The translations under genes and the position numbers were made by a program. Shown here in pieces: positions 36,435 to 45,447 of a stretch of DNA of 64,000 nucleotides (within the stretch, counting starts at the first letter, position 1; every line of letters begins with the position of its first letter). The notes under the pieces are model-generated. The model saw only the letters and a program-made list of their open reading frames with translations, had not been told where the DNA came from and ran no database searches. Source of the stretch: Legionella spiritensis (GTDB taxonomy: Bacteria > Pseudomonadota > Gammaproteobacteria > Legionellales > Legionellaceae); NCBI RefSeq assembly GCF_900186965.1, contig NZ_LT906457.1:1-64000 (forward strand), given 5' to 3'.

Positions 36435-36863
36435 ATGTTTTACGGCGACCAAATCCGGGATACCCGGCAGTTTTTTTATACCAGCTGGCACAAGCATCGG
36501 CAAAAACAAGCTCTAATGCCGCTGGAGCGGCAAATCGTTGCCGTGATTCTCGATCATCCGGAATACCACGCCATGCTGGATAAACCCATGCCCGATAACG
36601 AGGCGGCCTATTTTCCGGAAATGGGACAAACCAATCCCTTTCTGCACATGGGTTTGCATCTGGCCGTGCGCGATCAACTGGCTGTCGATAAACCGACAGG
36701 GATTGCCGATCTGCATCGGCAATTACTGCAAAAATACCAGGACGCCCTGTTGGTCGAGCATCTCATCATCGATCAGTTTGCCGAATGCCTCTGGAACGCC
36801 CAACGCCAGCACAGTTCTCCCGATGACGTTGCGTATCTGGCAGCCATTAAGCGGTTGGTTTGA
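36435..36863 (+). CDS. DUF1841 family protein
   Basis: This is a conserved gammaproteobacterial family of unknown function. The 142-residue product begins MFYGDQIRDTRQFFYTSW and contains the shared pattern PLERQIVAVILDHPEYH and NPFLHMGLHLAVRDQLA.DKP.GI, plus EHLIIDQFAECLWNAQR near the end. An open frame starts at 36354, but ATG 36435 gives the family N terminus. It is cytosolic by composition. It is the gene just before the Cys-rich peptide gene, separated by an AT-rich 137 bp. Confidence 0.85.
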   Translation: MFYGDQIRDTRQFFYTSWHKHRQKQALMPLERQIVAVILDHPEYHAMLDKPMPDNEAAYFPEMGQTNPFLHMGLHLAVRDQLAVDKPTGIADLHRQLLQKYQDALLVEHLIIDQFAECLWNAQRQHSSPDDVAYLAAIKRLV

Positions 36864-37000
36864 GCGGTGTGTTTTTTTTATAAAATTAAAACAATAACTT
36901 AATTGCTAATTTTTTTTAAAAAACAGAAAAAAAAGAAATTTTCTGCTACCCTTAAATTGGATTCATGTCCTTAACCTTAATTTTTGCAAGGAAGAAAGCT

Positions 37001-37249
37001 ATGAAAAATTCAACTATTGCTGTAGCTACGCTCTTGACGTCATTGTCCGCAGTTGCTGTTGTGCCTGCTGCCTACGCAACCAGCACAACCAATACCCAGC
37101 TAACTGCCTGTGCAGGCTGTCAGGGTTGTAAAGGCTGTAAGGGTTGCAAGGGCTGTGCAGGTTGTAAAGGCTGTGCAGGTTGCAGCGGATGCTCCGGTTG
37201 TAGCGGATGCTCTGGTTGCAGCGGATGTTCCGGTTGCAGCGGCAACTAA
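37001..37249 (+). CDS. Secreted Cys-X-Gly repeat peptide
   Basis: The 82-residue product has a clear signal peptide (1-26, ending AYA) and a ten-residue linker. From Cys37 to the end come fifteen uninterrupted Cys-X-Gly triplets (X = A,Q,K,K,K,A,K,A, then seven S), closed by Asn. Fifteen cysteines in a 56-residue mature peptide point to metal binding, multiple thioethers or disulfides, or enzymatic modification. Synonymous codon variation among triplets argues against a recent slippage artefact. The ribosome site AAGGAAG is strong. A perfect 10-bp stem-loop follows, then a His/Cys-rich gene that could be its modifying or handling partner. Similar peptides occur with copper-related RiPP-like systems, but no such enzyme family is recognised here. 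Confidence 0.85.
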   Translation: MKNSTIAVATLLTSLSAVAVVPAAYATSTTNTQLTACAGCQGCKGCKGCKGCAGCKGCAGCSGCSGCSGCSGCSGCSGCSGN

Positions 37250-37257
37250 ACCTCTTG

Positions 37258-37286
37258 TGAAAGCGGCAAATTATTCGCCGCTTTCA
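37258..37286 (+). terminator. Stem-loop between peptide and partner genes
   Basis: TGAAAGCGGC (37258-37267) pairs perfectly with GCCGCTTTCA (37277-37286) around a 9-base loop, starting nine bases after the peptide stop. It lacks a downstream T run, so it is more likely a transcript-stabilising or partial-termination element than a full terminator. It would allow high peptide and low partner expression from one transcript. Confidence 0.6.
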
Positions 37287-37329
37287 TTAACTCGTTCCCT
37301 GTCTCATAGCAATAATTATATATTTACCC

Positions 37330-38088
37330 ATGACAACGAATTTTAAATTACCGGTATTAAGCCCAACAAAAAAAACGAAGATGCTGCGCTACGCCAGGCG
37401 AATTTTACAGGCTCAGCACACTATCATGGTTGAGCGGCAAAAAAATATTCTTCACTACACCTTGCAGGATCAGGAACAGCATGTTTCCATGGCCCATTAC
37501 CCGAAAGGTGATCGTATTGATCATCAGACCGGCGCACAGTATTTCTACCACTGTCATCGCGAGAATTTTGACAGTATGGAGCACGGCCATTTCCATTGTT
37601 TTTTAAGAGACAAGGGGATCCCCGAGCGCATTAAACCGACGCCGTTGCCCGACTGGGATAAAAACATGAATAATCCCATGACTCATATTGTGGCCATTGC
37701 CCTGAATTGTTACGGGCAGCCGATTCGTCTGTTTACCGTGAACCGTTGGGTCTCTCAGGAGGTCTGGTACGATGCCCGGCATGTTCCGGGATTTGTGAGT
37801 CGCTATAAAATGACCTTGAAAGATCCCTATTGGCAGATTCTGGACCAATGGGTGGAAGGCATGCTGCATTTGTTTGCTCCCCAGATCGCCTGGTTGCATC
37901 AGCAACGCGATAACATCCTGGAACAATATAAAAAGACGCATCCCGGGCAAAACGCCTATGAAAGCCATGATTTGGAGGAGGTGTCTCAAATCGCCATTGA
38001 CTTACAGGCGCAGATCCAGTGGCTGCTTGAAAGTGACATGGAGCCGGTTGCGCGTCATGACAAGCCGCAATCCGCCCATTTTCCGTAA
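37330..38088 (+). CDS. His/Cys-rich uncharacterised protein beside the peptide gene
   Basis: The 252-residue soluble product resembles what I recall of the uncharacterised DUF6969 family; the name is tentative. Its core has clustered possible metal ligands: YFYHCHRENF (73-80) and EHGHFHCFLR (84-93), then MTHIVAIALN with His119 and RLFTVNRWVS (133-142). No known enzyme motif is seen. The C-terminal 90 residues are helical. Upstream is the Cys-X-Gly peptide gene (80-bp gap containing a stem-loop), and the shared strand suggests co-expression. A role in modifying, loading or sensing the peptide is inference. The ATG lacks a strong ribosome site, consistent with lower expression. Confidence 0.75.
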   Translation: MTTNFKLPVLSPTKKTKMLRYARRILQAQHTIMVERQKNILHYTLQDQEQHVSMAHYPKGDRIDHQTGAQYFYHCHRENFDSMEHGHFHCFLRDKGIPERIKPTPLPDWDKNMNNPMTHIVAIALNCYGQPIRLFTVNRWVSQEVWYDARHVPGFVSRYKMTLKDPYWQILDQWVEGMLHLFAPQIAWLHQQRDNILEQYKKTHPGQNAYESHDLEEVSQIAIDLQAQIQWLLESDMEPVARHDKPQSAHFP

Positions 38089-38106
38089 GTTTTTTGCAAA
38101 AGCTCA

Positions 38107-38261
38107 GTTGCCCGTAAGGAGGCTTTCAGCCGTATTGCGGGTTTCATGTGCCAGGAGATCAGGCGAATACCCGGGGGAACGTTCCCGCATTACGGCTTTG
38201 CCTTCATGACGGGCTACAAGAAACTATTATTTGCAACTGGTAAAAGACAAGTGTACAGAGC
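38107..38261. repeat. Dispersed fold-back repeat abutting the MFS stop codon
   Basis: Both inverted arms are present (CCCGTAAGGAGGC... to ATTGCGGG, and CCCGCATTACGGC... to GGGCTAC). The right outer end GTGTACAGAGC stops at the base next to CTA, which is the TAG stop of the convergent MFS gene on the minus strand. The left outer end is lost near the stop of the His/Cys-rich gene. Confidence 0.7.
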
Positions 38262-39446
38262 CTAACTTGCTTCCTGTAAGGCAGACCGTTCATCGTTGTC
38301 GAGAGATGTTTTCGGCAGGATTCTCCGCGGAATAAAAAACGGCATGACCAAAATACTGACTGCACAAAAATAGATAAACAAACCGGTATGTCCGAGCGCT
38401 TGCATGAACATGGGCGCAATAAATGGGCCAATCATCGCGCCTATGCTATAAGCCAGTAATAACCCCTGGGTTCCGACCACAATATCGCGTCGGTCCAGAA
38501 AATCACAGGCGTAACTGACGCTGACAGGATATAACGTGAAGGTCAGGCCGCCCAGCAGGATCATCAGGAAAAAGAAAGCCGGTGAGGCGGTGTTGTGGAT
38601 CGCCATCACCGCAAGGCACGTGGTCACCGTCGCCAGACAGATAAGCATTAACACCAGGCGTCGGGCCATCCTGTCGGAAAGATTGCCTATAGGGTATTGC
38701 AAGAGCATGCCCCCGAAAATAATGGCAAACATATATTTGGCTACGTCCGCTTTGCTTCCTGAAATATGAGTCAGATAAGTAGGCATTAATCCGTAAATGC
38801 TACCCATAATCATGCCCGAGCTTAACGCACCCAGTAAACCCGCTTTGGATTGTCGCATAATCGTACCAAGACACAGAGTGGATGGTTCGTCGTATTTGGG
38901 TGGTACCACCCAGGAAACATAAAGAGGAATGACAGACAGCAGGCACAATATGGACGCCAGAATAAATAGTAACCGGGTTTGCGGATCACCGATATTTAGA
39001 AAAAACTGCCCGAAGCTTTGAGCGCCATACAGGCTTATCATGTACAAAGACAGCACTTGCCCGCGATTTTCGGGGACGCTGACGGATAATAGCCAGCTTT
39101 CTATGACCACAAACAGTCCTGCTGTCGCAAAACCACCGACAAAGCGCAAAAACAGCCACAATTCCAGGTTGTAAAAAATGCCGTGCAACAGACAGGTGAC
39201 GGCTAGCAGGAAGGAAAAAAGAACATAGGCTCGAATGTGCCCCAAATACAAAATAAAGCGATCAACCCGTAGAGAACCCAGAACCAGTCCGGCGTAAAAT
39301 ACTCCGGTCATGGAACCAATCATCATGGTAGAGGCGTGATTGGTCGTCATTTTCAAAGCGAGAAGGGTTGAAAAAAAACCGGCGCCCAAAAGAAATATAA
39401 ACAGGCTTAGCAGAGGAATGAATGTGATCCGAATGTAGGCAAGCAT
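38262..39446 (-). CDS. MFS transporter
   Basis: This is a major facilitator superfamily permease of the inner membrane; the substrate is unknown. The 394-residue product has about twelve spans, with the MFS loop motif after span 2 (YAGLVLGSLRVDRFILYLGH, about 45-64) and its second-half counterpart GNLSDRMARR. ATG 39446 is chosen over the further upstream start because it gives a normal first span. The TAG stop (38262-38264 on the complement) touches the end of a MITE-like element. Its upstream gap holds a degenerate repeat end at 39552-39563. Confidence 0.8.
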   Translation of the reverse strand: MLAYIRITFIPLLSLFIFLLGAGFFSTLLALKMTTNHASTMMIGSMTGVFYAGLVLGSLRVDRFILYLGHIRAYVLFSFLLAVTCLLHGIFYNLELWLFLRFVGGFATAGLFVVIESWLLSVSVPENRGQVLSLYMISLYGAQSFGQFFLNIGDPQTRLLFILASILCLLSVIPLYVSWVVPPKYDEPSTLCLGTIMRQSKAGLLGALSSGMIMGSIYGLMPTYLTHISGSKADVAKYMFAIIFGGMLLQYPIGNLSDRMARRLVLMLICLATVTTCLAVMAIHNTASPAFFFLMILLGGLTFTLYPVSVSYACDFLDRRDIVVGTQGLLLAYSIGAMIGPFIAPMFMQALGHTGLFIYFCAVSILVMPFFIPRRILPKTSLDNDERSALQEAS

Positions 39447-39551
39447 GTTGGCACGAACCTGAAAATGGGCCGCGAATGTAAGTGGACAAATTATACCAAA
39501 TTTGTGAAATAAATGACAACAACAATTTATTATATTGCGTGCGCAGTATAT

Positions 39552-39563
39552 TAGGTTCTGTAG
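39552..39563. repeat. Solitary, degenerate MITE-like end
   Basis: TAGGTTCTGTAG matches the first bases of the family ends but continues without a partner arm. It lies in the divergent gap between the MFS gene and ubiE. It may be a remnant, or chance. Confidence 0.35.
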
Positions 39564-39646
39564 TATAAAAAAATCTGCCTCAATCACGTATTGTTACTCT
39601 ATAATTGCGTTAAACTAAAAAACTTATTTATTCACAAGGGTGTCGG

Positions 39647-40399
39647 ATGAGTGATGAACAAAAAACCACCCACTTTGGTTTTAAATCAGTCAACTGGGAT
39701 GAAAAGGAAAAAAAAGTCGGCGCCGTGTTTCAATCCGTCGCCGAAAATTATGATCGGATGAACGACTTGATGTCATTGGGAATCCATCATTTATGGAAAC
39801 GATTTACTATCGAGTTAAGTCAGGTGCGTTCCGGACAGGCTGTGCTGGATCTGGCGGGAGGCAGCGGCGATCTGACCCGTTTAATCAGTAAGAAAATCGG
39901 GCCGAAAGGCATGGTGGTGCTGGCCGATATTAACGCGGCCATGCTTGAGGTAGGTAGAAATCGTCTTCTGGATGAGGGATTACTGAACAATATCCGGTAT
40001 GTCCAGGCTAACGCCCAGAAGTTACCGTTTGCCGATAATACGTTTCATTGTATTGTTATGGGTTTTGGTCTTCGCAATGTCACTGATAAGGACGAGGCGC
40101 TGCGCGCCATGTATAACGTCTGCAAACCCGGCGGTAAAGTGATGATACTCGAGTTTTCAACGCCTGATATGCCGGGGTTAAAACCGGTTTACGATTGGTA
40201 TTCTTTCACGGTGTTACCCAAACTTGGCGCTTTGTTTGCGGGGGACAGTGCCAGTTATCAATATCTGGCCGAATCCATCCGGCGTCATCCTGATCAGGAA
40301 ACGATGAAAGTCATGATTGAAAACGCGGGGTTTGAGGATTGTCACTATCATAACCTGAGTGGCGGTATCGTTGCCTTGCACATAGCGTATAAATATTGA
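39647..40399 (+). CDS. ubiE: Ubiquinone/menaquinone C-methyltransferase UbiE
   Basis: UbiE is the SAM-dependent methyltransferase that methylates the ring carbon of the demethylated quinol. The 250-residue product shows the family N terminus [24 protein letters not shown] motif [13 protein letters not shown] (67-77), and UbiE signatures [18 protein letters not shown] and the late [12 protein letters not shown]. It heads a tight ubiE-ubiJ-ubiB-tatA-tatB run on the plus strand. Confidence 0.96.
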   Translation: MSDEQKTTHFGFKSVNWDEKEKKVGAVFQSVAENYDRMNDLMSLGIHHLWKRFTIELSQVRSGQAVLDLAGGSGDLTRLISKKIGPKGMVVLADINAAMLEVGRNRLLDEGLLNNIRYVQANAQKLPFADNTFHCIVMGFGLRNVTDKDEALRAMYNVCKPGGKVMILEFSTPDMPGLKPVYDWYSFTVLPKLGALFAGDSASYQYLAESIRRHPDQETMKVMIENAGFEDCHYHNLSGGIVALHIAYKY

Positions 40400-40406
40400 G
40401 GCGACC

Positions 40407-41024
40407 ATGATAAAAAAATACTCATTAAAACTACTTCAGAAAGCCATAAATCATGCGTTGGCACTGGATGAATCCAGCCCGCCCAAACTGGATCCCCTGC
40501 AAGGTAAGGTGCTTGAAATCATTATCGCACCGTTAGGGGCCAATTTTTTTATTACCTTTGATGAGCGGCGGCTCATTCTTCTCGATCGTTATGACGGTCA
40601 TCCTGATACCATCATTCACAGCAATCCCCTCGGCCTTATCCGCCTCAGTATTTTACCCGCTTCCAGGGCGCGGTCGCTGTTTAATGATAAAATTCGACTG
40701 TCCGGCGATGCTGAGCTGGGTTATGAAGTTAAACAACTCTTTGATGAACTGGATATTGACTGGGAAAGTCATTTGGCCCGATTCACCGGAGACGTGGTGT
40801 CCCACCAAATCGGATCAATCGTTCGCAAGGGTATTTCCTTTAAAAATCAATGGATGGATTCCATGCACCATAATGTATCCAATTATTTGCATGAAGAAGC
40901 GCGCCTGTTTCCTTCCCGCGAGGAAATCAATGATTTTTTTAATGACATTGATGAATTGGCGCTGGATGTTGAACGTCTGCAGGCAACCATTAACTTATTA
41001 ACGGCTTCCCATGAAATCGATTAG
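40407..41024 (+). CDS. ubiJ: Ubiquinone biosynthesis accessory factor UbiJ
   Basis: UbiJ is an SCP2-domain protein that binds lipid intermediates and scaffolds the Ubi metabolon. The 205-residue product has the N-terminal SCP2-like part ([17 protein letters not shown]...LIRLSI) with [21 protein letters not shown], and a C-terminal helical segment ending in the coiled-coil-like [14 protein letters not shown]. It lies 7 bp after ubiE and overlaps ubiB by 14 bp, the standard ubiE-J-B order. Confidence 0.92.
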   Translation: MIKKYSLKLLQKAINHALALDESSPPKLDPLQGKVLEIIIAPLGANFFITFDERRLILLDRYDGHPDTIIHSNPLGLIRLSILPASRARSLFNDKIRLSGDAELGYEVKQLFDELDIDWESHLARFTGDVVSHQIGSIVRKGISFKNQWMDSMHHNVSNYLHEEARLFPSREEINDFFNDIDELALDVERLQATINLLTASHEID

Positions 41025-42663
41025 ACAATTAATACGGCTTTTGTACATCAATACCGTTCTGGCCCGCAATGGCCTTGATCAATTGATTGTATCGATTCAT
41101 CTTTTTTCCCCTTTTCGTTTTATTGTGTACTTAAATCCCTGGAACTGGTGGCGAAAAGAGCAATTGACGCGCGGACAGGCCATACGAAAAACGCTGGAAG
41201 AGTTAGGGCCTATATTCATTAAATTTGGTCAGGCGTTATCGACGCGACCGGATATCTTACCTCCGGATATCGCCCGGGAACTCTGCAAGCTACAGGATAA
41301 GGTACCGCCATTTCCCAGTGATAAAGCCCTGGCCATTATTGAAGAGGCGTTTGGCCAATCCGCTTTTGATATTTTTGCCGAATTTGATACCAGACCCCTG
41401 GCTTCGGCTTCCATGGCCCAGGTCCACGCGGCCACTTTGCAAACCGGCGAAAAAGTCGTTGTTAAAATTTTACGTCCCAACATGCTTAAAATCATTAAGC
41501 AGGACTTAAGTATCATGCACACTATCGCGTATCTGGCAGATCGCTACTGGTCAGAGAGCAAGCGGTTAAAACCCAAGGAAATTGTCGCGGAATTTGAACA
41601 GAATTTGCTTGATGAACTCGATTTACAGCGGGAAGCCGCCAATGCCGGACAACTCCGTCGCAATTTTAACAATTCTCACTTGCTATACGTTCCGGAAATC
41701 TATTGGGATTATACTCGTGAAAACGTCATGGTGATGGAACGCGTTTATGGCGTGCCGGTCGCTGATATAGAAACGTTGCGTGATTATGGGGTCGATATTA
41801 AAAAGCTGGCGGAACGAGGCGTCGAGATTTTTTTCACCCAAGTGTTTCGAGACTGTTTTTTTCATGCGGACATGCACCCCGGTAATATTTTTGTCTCGAC
41901 CAAACACCCTGATAATCCCCAATACATTTGCATTGATTTTGGCATCATAGGAACGTTGAGTGACAAAGATAAACGTTATCTGGCTGAAAACCTGTATGCC
42001 TTTTTCAATCGTGATTACCGCCGTGTCGCGCAATTGCATGTCGAGTCGGGATGGGTTGCCCGTACAACCCGGGTCACCGAATTTGAGAGCGCCATCCGTA
42101 CTGTCTGTGAACCAATTTTTGAAAAGCCGTTGAAAGATATTTCCTTTGGTCAGGTTGTGATGCGATTGTTTCAGGTGGCCAGGCGTTTTCACATGGAAGT
42201 GCAGCCGCAGTTGGTGTTGCTGCAAAAAACCCTGTTGGCCATAGAGGGACTTGGGCGTCAGCTTTATCCCGAACTGGATCTCTGGACAACCGCGAAGCCG
42301 TTTCTGGAGAAATGGATAAAAGAGCAAATTGGTCCACGGGCCTTTGTCAAACAATTACATGACAATCTGCCTTTTTTCACGGAACAATTACCACACATGC
42401 CGCGCCTGTTGAACGACATCCTCATTTTGTCCAAGGAACAGAAAATGCGCGACTTGTCGCACACTGAGCAAGATGATGGTAATCAAAATAACCGGAATTA
42501 CTGGATCAGGGGTTTGGGTGTCGGTGTTTTTACCGCTATGATGGCGTTAGGTGTTTTTAATTACCTGGAACTTATCAAACCGGATCGATTAACACCGCTG
42601 GCCATTGGCGTTGCGTTGATTGGTGGCCTGATTACGTTTATCAATAAAACAAAAAGGAGTTGA
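41011..42663 (+). CDS. ubiB: Ubiquinone biosynthesis protein kinase-like UbiB
   Basis: UbiB is an atypical ADCK/ABC1 kinase-like ATPase needed for ubiquinone synthesis. The 550-residue product has the family's KxGQ motif ([14 protein letters not shown]), an alanine-rich nucleotide loop ([12 protein letters not shown]), the catalytic [12 protein letters not shown] and the metal-binding IDFGIIG, followed by two C-terminal membrane segments (about 500-545). It overlaps ubiJ and ends one base before tatA. Confidence 0.96.
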   Translation: MKSIRQLIRLLYINTVLARNGLDQLIVSIHLFSPFRFIVYLNPWNWWRKEQLTRGQAIRKTLEELGPIFIKFGQALSTRPDILPPDIARELCKLQDKVPPFPSDKALAIIEEAFGQSAFDIFAEFDTRPLASASMAQVHAATLQTGEKVVVKILRPNMLKIIKQDLSIMHTIAYLADRYWSESKRLKPKEIVAEFEQNLLDELDLQREAANAGQLRRNFNNSHLLYVPEIYWDYTRENVMVMERVYGVPVADIETLRDYGVDIKKLAERGVEIFFTQVFRDCFFHADMHPGNIFVSTKHPDNPQYICIDFGIIGTLSDKDKRYLAENLYAFFNRDYRRVAQLHVESGWVARTTRVTEFESAIRTVCEPIFEKPLKDISFGQVVMRLFQVARRFHMEVQPQLVLLQKTLLAIEGLGRQLYPELDLWTTAKPFLEKWIKEQIGPRAFVKQLHDNLPFFTEQLPHMPRLLNDILILSKEQKMRDLSHTEQDDGNQNNRNYWIRGLGVGVFTAMMALGVFNYLELIKPDRLTPLAIGVALIGGLITFINKTKRS

Positions 42664-42664
42664 T

Positions 42665-42826
42665 ATGGGACTAAGCGGTGTCAGCCCGTTGTCATTATTG
42701 CTTATTTTACTGATTATCGTCGCACTGTTCGGCGGCAGTAAACTGAAAAATATCGGCTCGGATTTAGGTAACGCCATTAAGAATTTTAGACGTTCGCTGA
42801 ATGAAGAGGATGATCCGAAACCATGA
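42665..42826 (+). CDS. tatA: Twin-arginine translocase subunit TatA
   Basis: TatA forms the pore-like assembly that exports folded proteins. The short 53-residue product begins MGLSGVSPLSLLLILLIIV, a single N-terminal span, then the hinge FGGSKLKNIGSDLGNAIKNF and a charged tail. It is shorter than E. coli TatA but complete for the functional core. The start follows the ubiB TGA by one base, with AGGAG in the ubiB end. Its TGA overlaps the tatB ATG (ATGA). Confidence 0.92.
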   Translation: MGLSGVSPLSLLLILLIIVALFGGSKLKNIGSDLGNAIKNFRRSLNEEDDPKP

Positions 42827-43050
42827 GCGCCGGTGAGTTATTATTGACCTTGTTCGTCGCGCTCATTGTATTTGGCCCCAATAAATTACCCATGCTCGCA
42901 ACGCATATGGGAAAGCTCTTTCGTATTCTTAATCGTTGCCGGAATCGACTCGCTGATTTCTGGCAGGAGCAGCTCAATGAACAGCAGCTACAGGACAATA
43001 CCCGCAAGGCAGAACAAGCCGATGCCCTTTATAATCATGACAAGCCTTAG
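42823..43050 (+). CDS. tatB: Twin-arginine translocase subunit TatB
   Basis: TatB works with TatC as the receptor for twin-arginine signal peptides. The 75-residue product has an N-terminal span MSAGELLLTLFVALIVFGPNKLP, with the conserved FGPxKLP hinge, and an amphipathic helix with several Arg and Gln residues. It is short for TatB, which is usual in Legionella-like genomes as far as the motif layout shows. TatC is not encoded next to it; a dispersed repeat and a minus-strand gene follow. Confidence 0.85.
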   Translation: MSAGELLLTLFVALIVFGPNKLPMLATHMGKLFRILNRCRNRLADFWQEQLNEQQLQDNTRKAEQADALYNHDKP

Positions 43051-43076
43051 GAAATGTCCTGGCAATGGAAAAAACA

Positions 43077-43189
43077 GTAGCCCGTAAGGAGGCCTGCGGC
43101 CGTATTGCGGGTTTTATGTATGGGAGAACAGGTGAGTATCCGGGTGAACGTTTTCCCGCATTGCGGCTTCACCTTCATGACCGGCGACA
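43077..43189. repeat. Dispersed fold-back repeat after tatB
   Basis: Both arms are present: GTAGCCCGTAAGGAGGCC... to TATTGCGGG, and CCCGCATTGCGGC... to ACCGGCGAC. No outer gttctgtgaac ends are seen. It fills the gap between two convergent genes and could serve as a bidirectional transcript end. Confidence 0.7.
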
Positions 43190-43200
43190 GGAAAAACAAC

Positions 43201-44094
43201 CTATTTCCTAAAATAGAAATCAGCAAAATCAGCGAGTACTTTTTCGATGCCGGCGACGACTTCCTCATAGCGTTCATGCTGAACCAGAGATGCGCTCAGT
43301 TTAATCTGACCGCGATGAAGGTGCATGAGTTGCTTGCCATGATGGGTGAACCGGTGATTATTAAACGTATCCAAAGAGCGTTTCAGCTTTTTATCCAGCC
43401 TTTCCTCCACCGCCGCTTTAATGCGTTTTTCACCATATCCTTTCGCTATTTTATCCGCGATCTCCAAAAGTACCTGGGTATAAATCGTTCCTTTATTGGC
43501 GATGGCGCGAATAATTGAGGCCGATTTTGCGGATACGTGGGACAAATCACCAACCGCCGTCCAGATTTCCTCGGGAACTTGTGAAAATGCCAGAAAATTA
43601 CTTAATGTCGTGGCGCTGATCCCTAATTTCTCACTTAATTGTTCCTGATTTATTTTTTCCGTTTGTAGCAGCGTATTATAAAACATGCCCTTGGAATAGT
43701 CGGAAACATTTTCCTTTTCGTTTTCAGATACCAGAACGGAAACGGCTTGATTGAACGTCAAATCCCTGAGAATGGCTTTGATGGGAATTGCGTGTTTCTT
43801 ACATGCAGACCAGCGGCGAAATCCTGCAATGACAATGTATTTGGCCTTGGCGTCGCTTTTTGGTTTGAATTCATCAGAGGTTTTGACCACGACAATCGGT
43901 TGGCATTGGCCTTTGTGTTTGATGCTTAAAGCCAGTTCATCAATGTTGCCGATTTCAAAAGGTTTCCTGTCCCTGAATTCCCAAGTGTCAATTTCCGAGC
44001 AGTCAAGTTGAATGATCCGCTCTACGAATCCAAGCTCGTTTTCCACGCTTTGCATGCGTTCACACAGCATATCCGATAAAGAAAAGTTCTGCAT
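43201..44094 (-). CDS. ParB-like partition/nuclease-domain protein
   Basis: The 297-residue product has a ParB N-terminal domain: IDELALSIKHKGQCQPIVVV (51-70), IVIAGFRRWSACKKH (87-101, the ParB box II GxRR) and a helix-turn-helix (EQLSEKLGISATTLSNFLAF, about 151-170). It resembles plasmid-type ParB/RepB proteins more than chromosomal Spo0J, because the canonical box II-III sequences differ. No parA is adjacent. It could be a partition relic, a transcription factor, or a CTP-dependent DNA-binding protein of another kind. A CTGGAGATAAG ribosome site supports the start. Confidence 0.75.
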   Translation of the reverse strand: MQNFSLSDMLCERMQSVENELGFVERIIQLDCSEIDTWEFRDRKPFEIGNIDELALSIKHKGQCQPIVVVKTSDEFKPKSDAKAKYIVIAGFRRWSACKKHAIPIKAILRDLTFNQAVSVLVSENEKENVSDYSKGMFYNTLLQTEKINQEQLSEKLGISATTLSNFLAFSQVPEEIWTAVGDLSHVSAKSASIIRAIANKGTIYTQVLLEIADKIAKGYGEKRIKAAVEERLDKKLKRSLDTFNNHRFTHHGKQLMHLHRGQIKLSASLVQHERYEEVVAGIEKVLADFADFYFRK

Positions 44095-44124
44095 GACTCT
44101 TATCTCCAGGGTAGAACCACTACA

Positions 44125-44316
44125 TCACCATTTATTGTTATATCGTTTGCTGACGCCATATACTTTAATAATCAGCCAGAAATTTTGCGCCGTCAAGACT
44201 AATATTGCGTCATTTTGATTTAATTTAACGCTTCCTGGTTGTCGTTTTTTAAAGGGGTTAACGCCCATCCAGACGCGTTGCGCAGGCTCTTCTGTATGAA
44301 ACCGGGGTTGTTCCAT
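44125..44316 (-). CDS. Possible small gene upstream of the ParB-like gene
   Basis: A 63-residue frame begins MEQPRFHTEEPAQRVW and ends YGVSKRYNNKW. It lies in the divergent gap and on the same strand as the ParB-like gene, ending 30 bp before it. It has an aromatic-rich middle (VKLNQNDAILVLTAQNFW). No family is recognised and the ribosome site is weak. The start could be 36 bases upstream. It is listed because the gap is otherwise unexplained and the frame is uninterrupted. Confidence 0.35.
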   Translation of the reverse strand: MEQPRFHTEEPAQRVWMGVNPFKKRQPGSVKLNQNDAILVLTAQNFWLIIKVYGVSKRYNNKW

Positions 44317-44401
44317 GATAGACAACAATGCCCAGGCCATACCGTTTTCCATGAAACACCGTGCTATAGTTGCTAGTAACAGGTTTGAGTCAGAGGATAC
44401 T

Positions 44402-45439
44402 ATGGGGCAACGAAGTCTTACCTCGGATTTGCATATAATTACGCAGCAACTCAGTCAAATTATTGATACGCCCATCGAGGAAAGCCTGACGCGGCTGGTT
44501 GCGCTCACCAGGCATACGTTTGCTGTTCCCGTTGTTGCTATCAGCATGTTTGATGAAAAGAGACAAAAATTCAGCTTGCTGAATACCTGTGATTTTTTTG
44601 GCAATAAAAGGGATCTCTTGGGCTTTGATCTGTACATTAATGACGATGTGCTAATTATTGAGGATACCCGCAAGGATTTGCGTTTTGAGAAAACCCCCTT
44701 ATTTCTCGACGACGTGGAAATGCGTTTTTATGTAAGCTGTCCTATCTATGGTAAAAAAAGGCAAAAAACAGGGGCGATTATTTTACTGGACAGCGAACCG
44801 CGATCATTTTGTCTGAGCGATTTAAGTAATTTGAATGAAATTATTAAATTGATCGAGATGGAAATTAATAATTGCCGTTTATCCAAAGCGCAAAAACTAT
44901 TACTAAAAGAAGTTGACTATAAAGAACGTCTTGGTTTTACCGATCAGAAAACCCGGGTCTGGAATGTCGCGGGCTTCAGAAAGATACTGGCTTTTCAACT
45001 TGCGGAAAGTATTGAGAGCGGTGTCGGTTTCGGATTACTGGCTGTGGACATTGATCATTTAACACGGATTAATGAACAATACGGTGTTGAAGTCGGTGAT
45101 GAGCTTTTAAAAACCCTCTCCAGAGTTTTGATGAGAACCTGTCGCAGCGAAGACACGATTGCGCGAGGGGATTTTTCTGATTTTATAGTGCTTGTTCATA
45201 CGGATTCCATCGTCAATATTAAAGGTGTGGTTGATAGAATATACGAGAATTTGGCGGGACTCTCGCTGGATAGCTCTCATGGAAAGATCGAATTAAGCGC
45301 GACACTGGGCTATACCGGCTTTGATCCTGAAATAACCCACCCGGATCTCCTGCTTGCCCATGCCGAAATTGCCCTGCTTAAGGGGAAACGTGCCGGACGT
45401 AACCGTGTTCATTGTCACATTACCAGTGAACGCGATTAG
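44402..45439 (+). CDS. GAF domain protein with degenerate GGDEF domain
   Basis: The 345-residue product has an N-terminal GAF sensor domain (about 20-160, with AVPVVAISMFDEKRQKF and VSCPIYGKK) and a C-terminal diguanylate-cyclase-like domain (about 175-345). The expected GGDEF is replaced by GDFSDF (256-261), and the usual LTGLxNR segment is DQKTRVWNV, so cyclase activity is doubtful. It may bind c-di-GMP or GTP, or act through its GAF domain. ATG 44402 is preferred to 44315 because CAGAGGA lies just upstream. L. pneumophila carries GGDEF proteins near its origin too, but orthology is not tested. Confidence 0.82.
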   Translation: MGQRSLTSDLHIITQQLSQIIDTPIEESLTRLVALTRHTFAVPVVAISMFDEKRQKFSLLNTCDFFGNKRDLLGFDLYINDDVLIIEDTRKDLRFEKTPLFLDDVEMRFYVSCPIYGKKRQKTGAIILLDSEPRSFCLSDLSNLNEIIKLIEMEINNCRLSKAQKLLLKEVDYKERLGFTDQKTRVWNVAGFRKILAFQLAESIESGVGFGLLAVDIDHLTRINEQYGVEVGDELLKTLSRVLMRTCRSEDTIARGDFSDFIVLVHTDSIVNIKGVVDRIYENLAGLSLDSSHGKIELSATLGYTGFDPEITHPDLLLAHAEIALLKGKRAGRNRVHCHITSERD

Positions 45440-45447
45440 TACACACC

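Noticed and set aside
37081-37249. CRISPR or simple tandem DNA repeat
   Set aside because: The periodicity is 9 bases, follows the codon frame and shows synonymous changes, so it is a protein repeat.
37110-37346. Second frame through the Cys-X-Gly repeat
   Set aside because: The valine/alanine-rich product is a frame-shifted reading of the triplet repeat; it has no start signal.
41683-42354. 223-aa frame antisense to ubiB
   Set aside because: It is fully covered by ubiB coding sequence and has no independent support.
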